Shown piece by piece: positions 40,672 through 53,570 of a DNA stretch of 64,000 bases. Every line of letters begins with the position of its first letter. The stretch's first letter is position 1. The translations under genes were made by a program, and so were the position numbers. Under the pieces are notes generated by a model. It saw nothing but the letters and a program-made list of their open reading frames with translations. It had not been told where the DNA came from and searched no databases. Source of the DNA: Dendrophyllia cribrosa (lineage: Eukaryota > Cnidaria > Anthozoa > Scleractinia > Dendrophylliidae); assembly GCA_024195265.1 (NCBI GenBank), contig JAJLRJ010000007.1, forward strand, positions 34,011,286 to 34,075,285, in the 5' to 3' direction.

Positions 40672-42869
40672 CGTTGCTTTGAAAATTATTACTTGCTTGC
40701 ATGCTATTATCTAGACCCTTTGGAAATAAACACGTATATTTTTATTTTTTAAATCGAGACCACTAAAATTGCCAATCACAAAACATCTAAATCAAAGAAT
40801 TGTGTCAAATTCTATTAACGATAACATCCATTTTTTCGTATCGGGAAATATGAAATTTAACTCCAAATTATGGCTCTGCAAAGTAAAAAGAATGTAACAA
40901 ATTTAACGGAAACACCATCACTGACTCGGTCACTGGACAATATAGTGAAGATGTGGAAACACTTACTGAATGCACTTTTTTCATTTTATTTGTATCTCTG
41001 CCGCAGGAAATGCACAAATAAAAGCAAAATACAGCCCGAACGTTTTTGGTTTCTTACGGAAACCGACTCGTAATCGTATATAGGGTCAGACTTTTCAAAA
41101 TAATTCTCAACGCAAATGTAATGCAATTGCAAATGGTACGGTTGATTTTTCCAGGAATTTCAATTGGAACGAGTAGACAACCTTCAGAGGTTGTCAAACG
41201 ATTCTGGTTGAAACGAACCAATCGAAGCTGATTTCTTGCCATTAGACCATTTCTCTCCGTTCCAGTGTTATAACACGGGAAAAACAAAGACCGAAAAACG
41301 AATGGTAAGTAGTAAGCGACACCTCTTCCGGCTGTTTCGGCTGGAATGCTGATTTTACATAACTCTTTCACTTACTCAACGGTCTACCCCTAAACTAATT
41401 AAAATGGCAAATCCGGTATAAATCGAAATCGGAGCGTTTTGAGTGATTTATATTCTCTTTGCACTAAAAGGTAGGAGACATAACGGGTCATTCTTCCTCA
41501 AATTAAAGAAAGTTACAATTTGTTTACTTACCTGGTGCTTTTGTTAAAGCCATGTTTAACTGCGACACAAAATCTATAGATGTTTCGCAACTGAAAGTTT
41601 CACCAAATTACTACACTGAATTTGACTTACCGAATGAATAAATCCCTTTGTGACGTTCTCCAAGTACGTCATCTTTGTGCGTCAGATTAGAATATTTGTA
41701 CTATTTCTTGATATTTAGTTCTTCAGTAGTCCTTTTAAGACTTAATTCATCCTAAGCAAATAATTATTTGAAGTGAAAATAGTTTAACGAACAAAATGGT
41801 GAAAAATACATCTGACGCCATCATTTTAACTGGCAATCTGCCGATTCATGCGCGCGAGCTCCATATGCGCGCGCGGCTCTGCGCGGCTGTTTCTGAAATA
41901 TATATCACGTACCCCGAGAAGGCTTGGGAAGTGAAGAAAGACTTTGGTAGGATTTTATAGGCCATTTGCACGATGGCGTCATTTTACTACAACTACCAGA
42001 ATCCTTCAGTTTTTTGTTTTGTAGTGCAAATTAGGGCTATTGTTATTTAAACCTCACTGGGATTACAAAATAATGCAAATTTACTCACGGCCGCGCTAAC
42101 ATCAACTGCAAAACTGCTCGATCGACGTAACAAACGATAATGCAATAATTTACCCAATTAGGGGTATCGCGCAATATAAAACGAGAATTTAATGTCGCCA
42201 AATTGCGTCTGCAAATTACAAACTAAAGTTTAAAAATGTAAACATTCACATTTTACAAGTTATAAAAGAACGAAATGCTCAAACACATCTTGGTAACGAG
42301 CGCGAAACATGATTTCGTCTATATGAAGTCGACACATTTGCGGGTTTGAACGGCCGCGCACAGAAACTCGAAAATATTCATCGTTCTCTCTCAAAATGAC
42401 AACTTTATTCGCCATACGATTGCGACATTAATTCGCTATTTCAGCGCGCGCAAATACGGTTGCTTTTCGCTAATCGAGCGCGAGCGAACAGGGCAGAGGG
42501 ACCATGTGGACTGCGCACACACAATTCGGCAACTACTGCCGCTGATCCTACATACTGCTGCTACTCAAAATCATCGCCACCGAAAAAAATCGTCGAGTGT
42601 TGGGTCCATATATATATAGTGCCCAGACCCCACACGGTCAGTCAAAAATAGTGTTGCTTCTCGCTAAGGCTCGCAGCAATAACGAAACGATTTGATAGTA
42701 AGCCAAGGCTGATTCACGGAACAGAAACGACTATATTTGTAAAATATCCAATATTACCGAAGGAGTCGAAGGCATAGCCCGGCCTTGCTTTTTCAGGGCC
42801 TTACAAAAGGGAAATAAACCGACTATTTCAATCATCGGTTTCCCACTCGGCAACCTTGTAAAACAGTAA
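40672..42869. other. No gene seen
   Basis: A long stretch of AT-rich sequence. Short frames have no recognisable domain, and no clear inverted repeat was noticed. Could hold introns. Confidence 0.4.
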
Positions 42870-42997
42870 GTGAAGTGTATATATATTTTTAATGATATAA
42901 GTGTCACTTTTTATATACTGAATGATTTTACCGAGTTGAAATAAAGTTATATGTATGTATGTATGTGTGTATGTATGTATGTATGTATGTATGTATG

Positions 42998-43025
<28 letters not shown>
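42870..43025 (+). mobile_element. CR1-like LINE 3' end with (ATGT)n tail
   Basis: ACTGAATGATTTTACCGAGT...AAATAAAGTTAT runs into (ATGT)n at 42951-43025. The same end, inverted with (CATA)n, is at 44543-44650, so the microsatellite is the LINE tail. Confidence 0.7.
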
Positions 43026-43028
<3 letters not shown>

Positions 43029-43898
43029 CTCGCTACTCTGCGGATCACGAACAAAACATAATTCTGTGCGCGAATCATGGTCGAAAAATGTTTATATTCT
43101 TAGCACAATTGAAACTTCCTCACGAGATCGGGTAAAGATAGTTAACTTTGGCTAAGAGAAATTCATACGCAATAAACAAGGCTGATTCACGGTACAGAAA
43201 CAACTGTATTTGTTAATCCACTGGCCAATATTTTGAAAGGCACAGACTTTCTTCCTCAGGGTCTATAAATAATTACTCGTAAGGCAAATTACGTTACAAT
43301 TCGTTGAAATGACATTTTGTGCATTTATACCAAAGGTGGGAATCTGCCAAACTGCCTTCAGAAACTGCTACGGAATCTCAAAAAGTAAGATTGCAGTTTT
43401 GCTTAAAACATTGACATGGAAATTCCTTCAACAGAATCAAATAGAAGAGGTCAAAATGCGCCTAGAAAACGTGAATCGCGACGAATGTGCATTGTCTAAG
43501 TTTTTAAGCAAAAACCCCAATTTTGAGTCAACAAGGCTGAAAACAAAAAATAAAGACACCGTTTTAAGTTTTTTTAACCTTTCCAAATTTATTCAATAGC
43601 AAATAAAAGGACCTATTCGGTTTTCGGAAAGCGAGGCAAGACACTTGGTCAATTTGTGACCAGGACTGGAGCAAGCTTGAGAAACTTAGAGCTGCAACTG
43701 AAAACAACGTAACACCAACGCTCCTGATAATCAAACTGATGAACTTATAGCTGAAAGCGCCTCACACATAAGAGAAAGCGAGGTGAGGTTTGCTTCCTTG
43801 AATTAAGATGTGAATATTCTTGCTTGAAAAGCGTGAATGATAATTGCAATCTCATGGGAAGTGAAGGATGAATGGCGATCAACTACTAACCAAACATA
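43026..43898. other. No gene seen
   Basis: A 96-codon frame at 43309-43599 has no family resemblance. Confidence 0.4.
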
Positions 43899-44307
43899 CC
43901 GTAAATCCTCTATTAAGCTCCCCCTCTCAAAATAAGCCCCCTTTTTGAAGCAAGAAATTCATTAAGCCCCCCTCTCTTTTAAGTTCTCCCTTTTCCTTTA
44001 CAACCCAGACAATCAAAAATATAACGGCTGACTGTATAACCGGTACATTTGTACCGTTCCAATCCGGGCACGAATTCATATACACAGTACTCGCGAGCTT
44101 TGGAAAAAATATAACCGTAGTCGTACTACTAAAAATTATCATTATTACGGTAATCAATGAGTTGTGAACTGCTTGTGTTTCGCTAAATTGAAATAAGCCC
44201 CCCTCTCTAGTAAGCCCCCTCTAATAAGCTCCCCTCTCTAACAATCCCCCCCCCCCCCCTAAAAAGCTCTCATTATTCCCCCGGGGTTGTTAATAGAGGA
44301 TTTACGG
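43899..44307. mobile_element. MITE with TA flanks and AAGCCCCC repeats
   Basis: TIR CCGTAAATCCTCTATTAA / TTAATAGAGGATTTACGG. Inside are irregular AAGCCCCCTCT units and a C-run. TA on both sides. Confidence 0.7.
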
Positions 44308-44379
44308 TAAATGCACGTAGCCGGCCTGACACGCACGCTGTCTGCTTAAAATTGAAAGTACGTTGGACTCCAGATTTTT

Positions 44380-44380
44380 T

Positions 44381-44436
<56 letters not shown>

Positions 44437-44482
44437 CCTATCTATCTCCAACAAGCGCCCCCCCCCCCCCCCCCCCCCCCCC
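44380..44482. repeat. (TCTA)n and C-run microsatellite
   Basis: (TCTA)n at 44380-44448 and about 25 C at 44458-44482. The frames across it are low complexity. Confidence 0.9.
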
Positions 44483-44542
44483 TAAAAAAGCACTTATTCT
44501 CCACTATCTGAACTCCTGGAACAGGCTTTATTTCCCTACATA

Positions 44543-44552
44543 CATACATACA

Positions 44553-44584
<32 letters not shown>

Positions 44585-45500
44585 ACTTTATTTAAACTCG
44601 GTAAAATCATTCAGTATATAAAAAGTGACAATTATATCATTAAAAATATATATATCAGCACTTCAGCACTGTTATTTCCCTTTTAAATTGCCCTATTAAC
44701 TTGATATTCCTTACATCTTGTGGTAAGGAGTTCCACAACTGAGCCCCGCTATAGCTAAAGCTACGCTTTAGATAATTGGTGCGTGGCTTGGGCAATGTTT
44801 GTTTACCGCACGAATTTCGTAAATTGTAATTTGTGCTTCGTGTATTGAATAAGTCCTGCAAGTACACTGGGGCTAATTTGTTGAGGGATTTAAACATCAC
44901 AACTGCCTTTTGCTTTTTTCGCCTTACTGAGAGTGAATCCCATTTCAGCATTTCCAGGAGTACGTTGGAGCTTGTCTCGTAATTAGCCCTCGCAATCACC
45001 CTGGCTGCACGGTTCTGTAATTTTTGCAGTTTATCGCTCAGTTGGTTACTAAACCCATCCCAGACGAGGCTACAGTAATCGAGATGGGGCTGGATTAGGG
45101 CGTTATAAATTTATATTGCAGTAGATTGAGAGACAAAAGGCCTAATGCGCTTCAGAGCACCTATTGCTGAAGATACCTTTTTACATACTTCGTTAATATA
45201 ATTTGACCAAGAGAGTCTATCGTCGATTGTAAGACCTAGCGACGTAGTATGATCCACTCTGTCGATTTGTTGATTTTCTAAACTGACACAGATTTCGTCA
45301 TTACTCTCCACAAGTAGCCTCTGACGAGAACCTATGATCATGAACTCGGTTTTCGCAACGTTAAGGCTAAGCCTATTCGTAGGTTTTTAGCCAGCAATTG
45401 AGACTCGCGAGTTCAGAGTTTATCATCGGTTCAAGATCAGCGAGAGTACGGCCAGGAATACTAATATTAGTGTCGTCTGCGAGCATTCCCTTGGAGGGAT
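44543..45500 (-). mobile_element. 5'-truncated CR1/jockey-like LINE
   Basis: (CATA)n tail at 44538-44582, then 3' UTR, then the RT C-terminal part reading leftwards. The 5' end stops at a C-rich GGATAAGCCCCC repeat. Confidence 0.78.
44655..45500 (-). pseudogene. CR1/jockey-like reverse transcriptase C-terminal relic
   Basis: Motif LADDTNIS (the YADD position) near 45470, then LADLEPMINSELASLNCWLK, RVDHTTSLGLTIDDRLSW, PHLDYCSLVWDGFSNQL and RSFSYSGAQLWNSLP. The frame changes near 45370 and 45110. The order matches the C-terminal half of CR1/jockey-type RT. Confidence 0.8.
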
Positions 45501-45529
45501 AAGCCCCCCTCTCCAACAAGCGGACAGCC

Positions 45530-45532
45530 CCC

Positions 45533-45565
<33 letters not shown>

Positions 45566-45730
45566 AAAAAAAAAAAGCACTCATTCCCTACTATCTGAAC
45601 TACTGGAACAGGCTTTATTTCCATTGGAGGGATAAGCCCCCCCCCCCCCCCTCTCCAACAAGCCCCCCCCCCCCCCCACCCTAAAAAGCACTCATTCCCT
45701 ACTATCTGGAACAGGCTTGGATTCCATTAG
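45530..45730. repeat. C-run/AAGCCCC low-complexity block
   Basis: Two copies of GGAGGGATAAGCCCCC with long C-runs and CACTCATTCCCTACTATC. Confidence 0.8.
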
Positions 45731-46337
45731 AAGTTTGAAAAATCGTGATTCCACCGTATCCTCTTTCAATACTTGCCGATCAAGATCGATAAGATAAGTG
45801 AAAATCTGTATTATCGACAGCAATAACGAGGATTTGAATTATGAGTATCGAATTCCATCAATTAAGTGATAATAATAATCGTCACCTGGGGCTTCACTGC
45901 GACATAGCTGAGACGAAAAGTCAATATCGACTGTATCGCAGGTGATCGCAGGTGGGTCGGCGGCATATGAGAACTCATATCAACTGTATTAAAGTCAGTC
46001 TTTCAGTGTTTTTGTATGGTATATATGCTTGTTGCCTAGTGCGACGGAGGTATGAGTATGTCTCATGCATTAATTATTCCTCTCTTATGTGATTCAGTCG
46101 TCTTTATTATTCAAGGGTTCTTTGATCCCGAACTGATCGCCACTCAAACCTTAACCCAATTAACAAGTACAGTGATGCGAGGACCACTAAAAACATGTTA
46201 TTTTACACACATATGTTAAAAGTAGTTAGTCGAACTATAGTTTTGTTAGTAAGGTACAGCTTTTTCGTTTGCACATATAGCAAATATGAATGCGCTGAAA
46301 AGAAATACACGTGTATGTCATTCACGCATAAGCGCAA

Positions 46338-46460
46338 CCTCGTTCTCAGGGAATCTCATCTTCCCGCCCCCTGGAGCGAGAGAAGAGTCACCCTGCGGTC
46401 AACTCTGGTCACGTGTCTCTCTTCCAGGGGGCGGGAAGATGAGAGACCCTGGGAACGAGG
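46338..46460. repeat. Foldback MITE, 123 bp
   Basis: CCTCGTTCTCAGGGAATCTC...CCCGCCCCCTGG pairs with CCAGGGGGCGGG...CCTGGGAACGAGG. Confidence 0.75.
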
Positions 46461-46491
46461 CTGGAATAAGCATTAGTGAATAAACAACATA

Positions 46492-46670
46492 CACCTTATT
46501 CATAAATGGTGACCGATTCGTGATTCTTTTATATCTATGTTAATTAGCCTCACTGGCCTCATTTTAGAGCACAAGTTCTTTTGAATTTTGGACATGCTAA
46601 CGAGGCTAGTGAGGCTAATTAAAATAAATACAAAAGAGAAATAAATCGGCCGCCATTTATGAATAAGGTG
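46492..46670. repeat. Foldback MITE, 179 bp
   Basis: CACCTTATTCATAAATGG pairs with CCATTTATGAATAAGGTG. The inner arms contain TTAATTAGCCTCACT. Confidence 0.78.
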
Positions 46671-46903
46671 CATGTATTTACATTCGGGGGAACTTAACTG
46701 TTAGTAGCAGTGACAGAGAATGTAAATAATTTTCATTGGTATGAACGCACGTGAGCCGCTATGGCGTGAATTGACTCTATTGTTGTAACTTATATAAGGT
46801 TTGGTGGTCGCTATGTATTCATCTCTGTTCTCGAACTTTGCAATTTTATTTTATACACTTTGTTTTCTTTCATTGTTTTTTTACCTTTAAGGGACGGGGG
46901 GGT

Positions 46904-48030
46904 TGGGCAAATACCAAAAAAAAATTCGAGCACGGCCTTGAACTGCAAAAAAAATATCGTGCAAAACAAAAACCCCAGAAAAAAAAATTATTGCAAAGCT
47001 TTATATTTTTAGAACAATATTTTATATCCTGGAGCAGATGGTCAGAACACAAATAAATCACACTGACGTTGTAGAATGTTAGCGACTTATATGCACTTGG
47101 GAAGGATCAAATGTTCTATCTTTTCATTGGCTTGTTTAGTTTAGCCAATAACTTGGTTTATTTTTGACCCGACGTAAGTTGTGTTTCTTTGTAGGCTTTT
47201 TAGCTGATTTCATAAGCATGTAAGATATTTTCTGACACAAGGAATGGCTCTTTTATAGTTGTACAGTGGCATTGTAGGTACATGTATATCTCAATGGATA
47301 AGAAATACTTTGTTTATGTTTTGTACATTAAGCTTATAATTGCAGGGGCGGCGCCTACCGGTGGGGCAGGTGGGGCATTTGCCCCACCAACTTTCGACAG
47401 ATCAAAATGGCGGTGGGCAGAGATGAATAGTGTAGCAACATCCTTTGACCAGATCTAATGCCGGTTTGCTTTCATGCATTAGAATTTGCAAAATAAATAT
47501 TCCGTTAATTAATCAAAAGCCTGCAATTTTATCATCGGAGAAATTGTGACTGACTTTAGACTGGAGATTGGATATTGGACTGGAGATTGGATATTCTTCT
47601 GCCCTAAGAAGGCTCAAGACATATCTACAAACAAACTATGTCACAAGAAAGATTAAATCATTGCATTATCCAGACATTGCATTAACTGACAAATTGAACA
47701 TGGCTGATATTGGGAATCAGTTTCTTTCTGCCTCTAATGACAGAGAAAATCGCTTTGGAAAATTCGTTTCCAAAGCCTCCCAATACTGAAAAAAATGATA
47801 GAGAATATTCGAGTGACAGTCGAATTTACTTTGAACAAACAACCAAAATGGAGTTACACCCAAGTTTCAGAAAGTGTTTCGTGTACATGTACTTTTCATG
47901 AGAATTAAACTGAACTCAAAGCTGGCCTTGGAAACTGTTTCTCCGGTCTCAGGAACGCTGGAAATAGCATTTCAGAGAGTTTCATTTCAAAAATTTTCCG
48001 GGGAGCATGCCCCCGGACACCCCTAGAAGC
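46904..48030. repeat. Duplicated segment, partner 52376-53570
   Basis: Direct copy including the G-tract repeat end, GGAATGGCTCTTTTATAGTT and the left part of the CAGGGGCGG element. Confidence 0.72.
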
Positions 48031-48096
48031 CCGCGCCTTCGGCGCTCGGCACAGGAGATTAGCCCCACCAACATTATATTTCCGGCGCCACCCCTG
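47343..48096. mobile_element. CAGGGGCGGC-ended DNA element (hAT-like ends), 754 bp
   Basis: TIR CAGGGGCGGCGCC / GGCGCCACCCCTG, flanked by TAATTG on both sides (six bases rather than the eight expected of hAT). No full transposase. Truncated copies at 52804-53570 and 55610-55680. Confidence 0.65.
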
Positions 48097-48239
48097 TAAT
48101 TGTAAGATGGTTGGGTGTACTACGATGGGCTGTGGAAGCGACATCAACAGGTGTCTGGTGTAAAGAAAATTGTAGGGGCAGTTACAACACTGCGGCCAGG
48201 CTTCATGCTGTCAAGCTGCTGTTACATCAGATCTGACTT

Positions 48240-49210
48240 GCTATAGTATTCCTGTCTCTAGTATGGCCTTTCTAGTATTCCTAACACGTATATGTGTCAG
48301 GCAATAAAACATATAGACTCGCAAAAAAAAATATCATGCAAGCAAATCATGGCAAAAAGAAAAATCCTGCACAGTCTCGAGCGTAGAAAAAAATATCCTG
48401 CACCAAAAAATTGCCCAAGATTCTTCTGTACTGACTGGAACATTGTAATTGAGTTTCTTATACGATAAAAACAATTTCAAGTCTAATAATTTTTTCGAAC
48501 TTAGATCAGAAAATTCATGCTCCCAATTGGTAATACTGATTTATCAGTACTTATCAACAGTATTTCAAAACACCAAGACTCGTGCAGGAACATATTTTCA
48601 AGACGTAATCAAATTGTACGCGAAAATTCTACTGTTTCCTCGTTTTAAAAAAGCACGAAATCTGGTATGAAGGAAGCTAAACAACTCCTTAGTTGTGTTT
48701 TAAAAAAAACTCCAACTAAACATAAGTGAGCTGTATCCACCTACGGAGGTCTCAGTGGAGGGTCTCAATGTTAGCCCATTACTAGGAAGTAACCCTCCCT
48801 CCCCCCCCCCCCCCCCCGGGAGCTACAGTATCTAACTGATCACGTTCCTTATTTTCAGGATCCCCTCGGCATAGCTTCTTCTAAGAGTTCTCCTTTCTAT
48901 TCTTTCGAATATTGACATATTTTACTTGCTAAAATCTCTCTTGATACGTTTAATTTTGAATCAAATCTTTGCTTTCATTTCTACATGGGATATAAAGCAT
49001 AAAATTGCAGAGAGCGAATGATTTAGCTTTCATTCTGCGAAGAAGTTTCATTCCTCTTTTCGAGTAAAATTCGGCAATTTCTTCTGAGTATGAATTTTTT
49101 TTTTTGGCATCACTATTTGCAAGAATATTTTTTACCTTAATGCTTGAATTTTTTTTCACGTGCTTTCTTGTGCACGATTTCGTTTTCTCTTAAATTTCTT
49201 CTGCACGAAT
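48240..49210. other. Repeat-derived, no gene seen
   Basis: AAAATCCTGCACAG-like tandem words and a C-run at 48798-48820 belong to the TGGTCCGTCCC repeat family. 48108-48240 is inverted at 55470-55610. Confidence 0.5.
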
Positions 49211-49285
49211 TTTTTTTTTGGTAATTGCCCAACCCCTCCCCCCCCCCCCCCCCCCCCCACAAAAATTAAATGGTCCGTCCCTTAT
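49210..49285. repeat. TGGTCCGTCCC-ended C-run repeat
   Basis: GTAATTGCCCAACCCC, a C-run, then AATGGTCCGTCCCTTA. Related ends occur at 526-580, 19172-19225, 20675-20735, 53690-53757, 55775-55845 and 56105-56172. Confidence 0.7.
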
Positions 49286-50286
49286 TGTAAACAAAACTTA
49301 ATTGTACATTAAAACATGTACAAGGTGACAACGATTTCTTTCAGCAATAATATTATTGCTTGCCTCAAACACTCTTTTCCCTTTCTTTAGAACGTAATGC
49401 TATAAATAATACCAAATGTCCCAAAGCAACCAGTTCATTTTTACAACACTAAACATTAAAACACATTAAAGGAATACTAGCCAAGCGCGCTTCCAGCGTG
49501 CCAAATATCGGAAATATGGTATGAACTTTAGCCCGCATATTTCTTCAGCCTGACAACACCGATCAAATTATCATTGTTTGAACTGTTGATAAATTCTCCT
49601 TACTGGTCCCCATTCATTTCGTATAACACAAATTGGGAGAAATTGTTAAAGGATCAAGAGAACTGATAATAATATCTCTGATCCTCCTTTCTGAGTTCAG
49701 AGCAACCGTTGTCTTGGCAAGTGGGCGCTACACAGATTGTTGTCAGCGCATTATGTCATGGCATGACACTACCGACACACAAATAATAGTAACAGATATT
49801 TGCCAAATGGCCAAGCGCGTGACCTTAAGCAACAAGTAAAGAATTTCCAATATCATGTCCTTGTCGCGATAAGGAAAGCGGGGATAGACATAAACCATCC
49901 TTCCGCGAACACATTAGCCAATACTATGCTACTCGACTCTTGTCTTCTATTGATCAGTATCTAAAAAAAATGCCAAAAATTTTGCTAACAAAAATGCAAC
50001 AAAAATGTCCCCACAGATTCACTAAAAAGTCTATTAATAGTACCTAGCAAAAATGATGCTAAAAAATGCATATTAGACCACATTCAGTACTTGTGTAAGT
50101 TAACCCTATTCGGCCTGGGCTTTTTTTGAGTTCCTGAGTCTTATGCCATATACGCAACTAAAATAAAATAAATCCGAGAAACTCTTTTGTTGACATTTGA
50201 ACGCATATTCTAGTACATTCTGGTATATATGTCCGGTTTGACATAAAATAGGCTACAGAAATTCAACATTGTTTTTTACATTACAT
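49286..50286. other. No gene seen
   Basis: 49290-49505 is repeated at 55845-56055. A truncated CCCTATTCGGCCTGGG end lies at 50106. 50150-50275 recurs inverted at 60595-60725. No coding sequence. Confidence 0.5.
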
Positions 50287-50289
50287 TAA

Positions 50290-50849
50290 CCCTATTCGGC
50301 CTGGGCTTTTTTTGAGTTCCTGAGCCTTCGTAACTTCAAGAACATTAAGGCTATGACAATGAAACCTAGAGGGTACATAGTACGTCCAAAACTGTCTCCT
50401 TTGCGGTCCGCACAATGGAACGATGACGTCATATGACGTAGTTATTAGGTAATTAGTTATACGGCCGCCATCTTGGATCCGCCATCTTGGATTTCTGAAC
50501 TTTTTTAAAACCACTTAAAAACCGTCCAAATTGACGCAAACTTAATTAAAACCAATAAATAAACGCTAAATGACGTAAAAATACAAAAGTTATACCAATA
50601 AACTTTGTTTTTCTTTATTCAAAGGTATAAATATGCAAATTTCCAAAAACATGGCTGTCAAAATCTTGTTGCCATGGAAACGTCAAGTCGTGTGATCAAA
50701 AAATTGTCATATGAAATTGTTGCCAGATAAATTTTAGGAAAAGTCACAAAGTTTGATGGCGTTTGAATACATATTAAAGAAGTTATGAATGTTGAAAGTT
50801 AGCGCGGGCACTTTGTGCCTCCCCCCCCCGCCCCCCAGGCCGAATAGGG
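50290..50849. mobile_element. MITE with TAA flanks, 560 bp (PIF/Harbinger-type target)
   Basis: TIR CCCTATTCGGCCTGGG / CCCAGGCCGAATAGGG, TAA at 50287-50289 and 50850-50852. Duplicated GCCGCCATCTTGGAT inside. Confidence 0.7.
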
Positions 50850-50858
50850 TAAACATTA

Positions 50859-51567
50859 AGGCCATGTCCACACGTATCCGGAAATTTTTTTCCCGCAAAT
50901 ATTTTTTTGCGGAGGCGAAAATTTTCGCGTCCACACGCAGCGTATTCGAATCGTTTTCAGCCGTCCACACGTATCCGATTGTATTCGGAAATTTTCTGAT
51001 TTGCTCTAGTGCCCAGTTCTTTTGCCGGAGAGAATCCTGAAATGAGCATGCGCATAAGATTTAGGCGCCATTTCTTTCGCGCCATAGCTACTGCGAGGTG
51101 TAAACAGTCGAAGCTTGTAGTTTATCACTCGAAAAAATGTCTAAATCTACTGAAAAAGTCAAGAAAAAGTATGCTGATACATATAAATGGACCGATGATG
51201 AAGCTGAACTACTGCTGACGGTCTCAAAAGAATACAAAACGAAGCAAATCACCAAAAGCATCGACTGGGAATCTTGTGTTGACAAGTATGGCGAGATTCT
51301 CGAAGCTTACAGTGCTCATGTTTGTTTATAACGCTCGCCGTGAAGACTGGATCCAAGAGAATGACGAAAGCGTATTCGAAAATTTCCGGATACGACCGTC
51401 CACACGTACACGTATTCGTATCGGATAAAAATTTCCACTCTGGAGAGCGTTTTCAAAAATTTCCGGATACGGCCGGAAAATACGCTGGATACGTGTGGAC
51501 GCAAGCCGTATTCGTAAAAAAAAATTTGCGTTTTCACAAATTTCCGGATACGTGTGGACGATGCCTA
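50859..51567. mobile_element. GGCCATGTCCACACG element with SANT/Myb-like ORF
   Basis: The ends AAGGCCATGTCCACACGTAT and ATACGTGTGGACGATGCCT are inverted, and CACACGTATCCGGAAA words repeat inside. TSD not clear. Resembles non-autonomous Harbinger-type elements. Confidence 0.6.
51137..51331 (+). CDS. SANT/Myb-like N-terminal fragment inside the MITE
   Basis: 64 codons. YKWTDDEAELLLTVSKEYK followed by IDWESCVDKYGEI matches the Myb/SANT-like proteins common in cnidarian genomes. The frame stops soon after, so it is a fragment or the first exon. Carried inside the element, it probably derives from its accessory DNA-binding protein. Confidence 0.5.
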   Translation: MSKSTEKVKKKYADTYKWTDDEAELLLTVSKEYKTKQITKSIDWESCVDKYGEILEAYSAHVCL

Positions 51568-52375
51568 ACTTACAGGAGATAAAAATGCATTTAAACCGGT
51601 CATCGACACATCAAGGGGCAATAAAGTGAAGGTAAGAAGTCTTAATTGCGTAATATTTTCGATTTTTCTATCGCTTCTCAATTCCATGAGAAATCGCATT
51701 ATTACCTTTCTTTCATTACTGTGTACCGGCTAGTACCGGCTTCGAATCTGTAATTTGATGTGAACCACACACCACAGTTGGGCTGCCTGTGCTCCAACTA
51801 TCTGATCCCCGGGATCTGATCACGAATCACGACGATTGTTACCATATCCATGACTCGCAAACTGCCGAAAGTTTGACGATAACATAAATAATAAATAAAT
51901 AATAACTTTATTCAGGTGTCAAATGTACAAATAGCAGTATTAAAACCACTAAGTAAGGACACAACAAAATAATTTAAAAAAACTAATAAATCTAAGAATA
52001 ATTTACATATAAAATATATACAGATTCTAAACCCACACTCACAACTATCACTACTCCTCGCAAAAAGATAAACTCCAACCTCTGAAATGAGACAGCCAGA
52101 ATCCTGCCTTTTCTTGCACCGTCCGTGTTCTTGATATTGAAGGCACGTACACCATTTCCTAGACTTGCCACAAGTCGACCTAACGAGTTTCACAATAAAG
52201 CGAGCGAAACGAGCTTTCGAGGCCGCGAAGCGGCCGAGCGAGCGACGAAGTCGCGAGAGGTCGACTTGAAGGGCTTGAAGGGTTTTCATTTGCGTTTCGC
52301 GCCAAAAATGGGGAGTGGCGTGACTTGCAACTGGTGTCTCAGATTACATTTGCGAGTACTTGACATGGCTTGACG
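51568..52375. other. LINE-like tail relic, no gene
   Basis: 51880-51915 reads AATAATAAATAAATAATAAC then TTTATT, like an inverted LINE tail. A GC palindromic patch lies at 52199-52262. No domain found. Confidence 0.45.
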
Positions 52376-53570
52376 TACCAAAAAAAATTCGAGCACGGCC
52401 TCGAACTGCAAAAAAATATCGTGCAAAACAAAAACCCCAGGAAAAAAAATTCCTGCAAAGCTTTATATTTTTAGAACAATATTTTATATCCAGAAGCAGG
52501 TGGTCAGAACACAAATAAATCACACTGACGTTGTAGAATGTTAGCGACTTATATGCACTTGGGGAGGATCAAATGTTCTATCTTTTCATTGGCTTGTTTA
52601 GTTTAGCCAATAACAATGGTTTATTTTTGACCCGACATAAGTTGTGTTTCTTTGTAGGCTTTTTAGCTGATTTCATAAGCATGTAAGATATTTTCTGACA
52701 CAAGGAATGGCTCTTTTATAGTTGTACAGTGGCATTGTAGGTACATGTATATCTCAATGGATGAGAAATACTTTGTTTATGTGTTGTACAACAAGCTTGT
52801 AATTGCAGGGGCGGCGCTACCGGTGGGGCAGGTGGGGCATTTGCCCCACCAACTTTCGACAGCTCAAAATGGCGGTGGGCGGGGATGAATAGTGTAGCAA
52901 CATCCTTTGACCAGATCTGATGGCGGGGCGCTTTAATGCATTAGGGTTTGCAAAATAAATATTCCGTTAATTAATCAAAAGCCTACAATTTTAGCATCGG
53001 AGATATTGTGACTGACTTTAGACTGGAGATTGGATATTGTGAACTAAGCATTTCAATACCCCTTGAGTTACTCGGACGTCAGCTATCGGACTCCAGCTAC
53101 CGACAAATCCATCAAACAAATCCATCAATGCTGTGAGTTAGCGCTCGGCCTCTGCCCTGAGAAAAACAAACTGTCACAAGAAAGATTAAATCATTGCATT
53201 ATCCAGACATTAACTGACAAATTGAACATGGCTGATATTGGGAATCAGTTTCTTTCTACCTATGATGACAGAGAAAATCGCTTTGGAAAATTCGTTTCCA
53301 AAGCCTTCCCATACTGAAAAGAATTGACAGAGAATATTCGAGTGGCAGTCGAATTTACTTTGAACAAACAACCAAAATGGAGTTACACCCAAGTTTCAGA
53401 AAGTGTTTCGTGTACATGTATTTTTCATGAGAATTAAACTGAACTCAAAGCTGGCCTTGAAAACTGTTTCTCCGGTCTCAGAAACGCTGGAAATAGCATT
53501 TCAGAGAGTTTCATTTCAAAAATTTCCCGGGGGAGCATGCCCCCGGACCCCCCAAGTTGGTGGGGCGAAT
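52376..53570. repeat. Duplicate of 46904-48030
   Basis: Direct copy with the truncated CAGGGGCGGCGC element from 52806. The frame 53063-53317 and its twin at 47568-47789 are noncoding relics. Confidence 0.7.

Noticed and set aside
43309..43599. 96-codon frame as a gene
   Set aside because: No domain, no splice or promoter context, in repeat-rich sequence.
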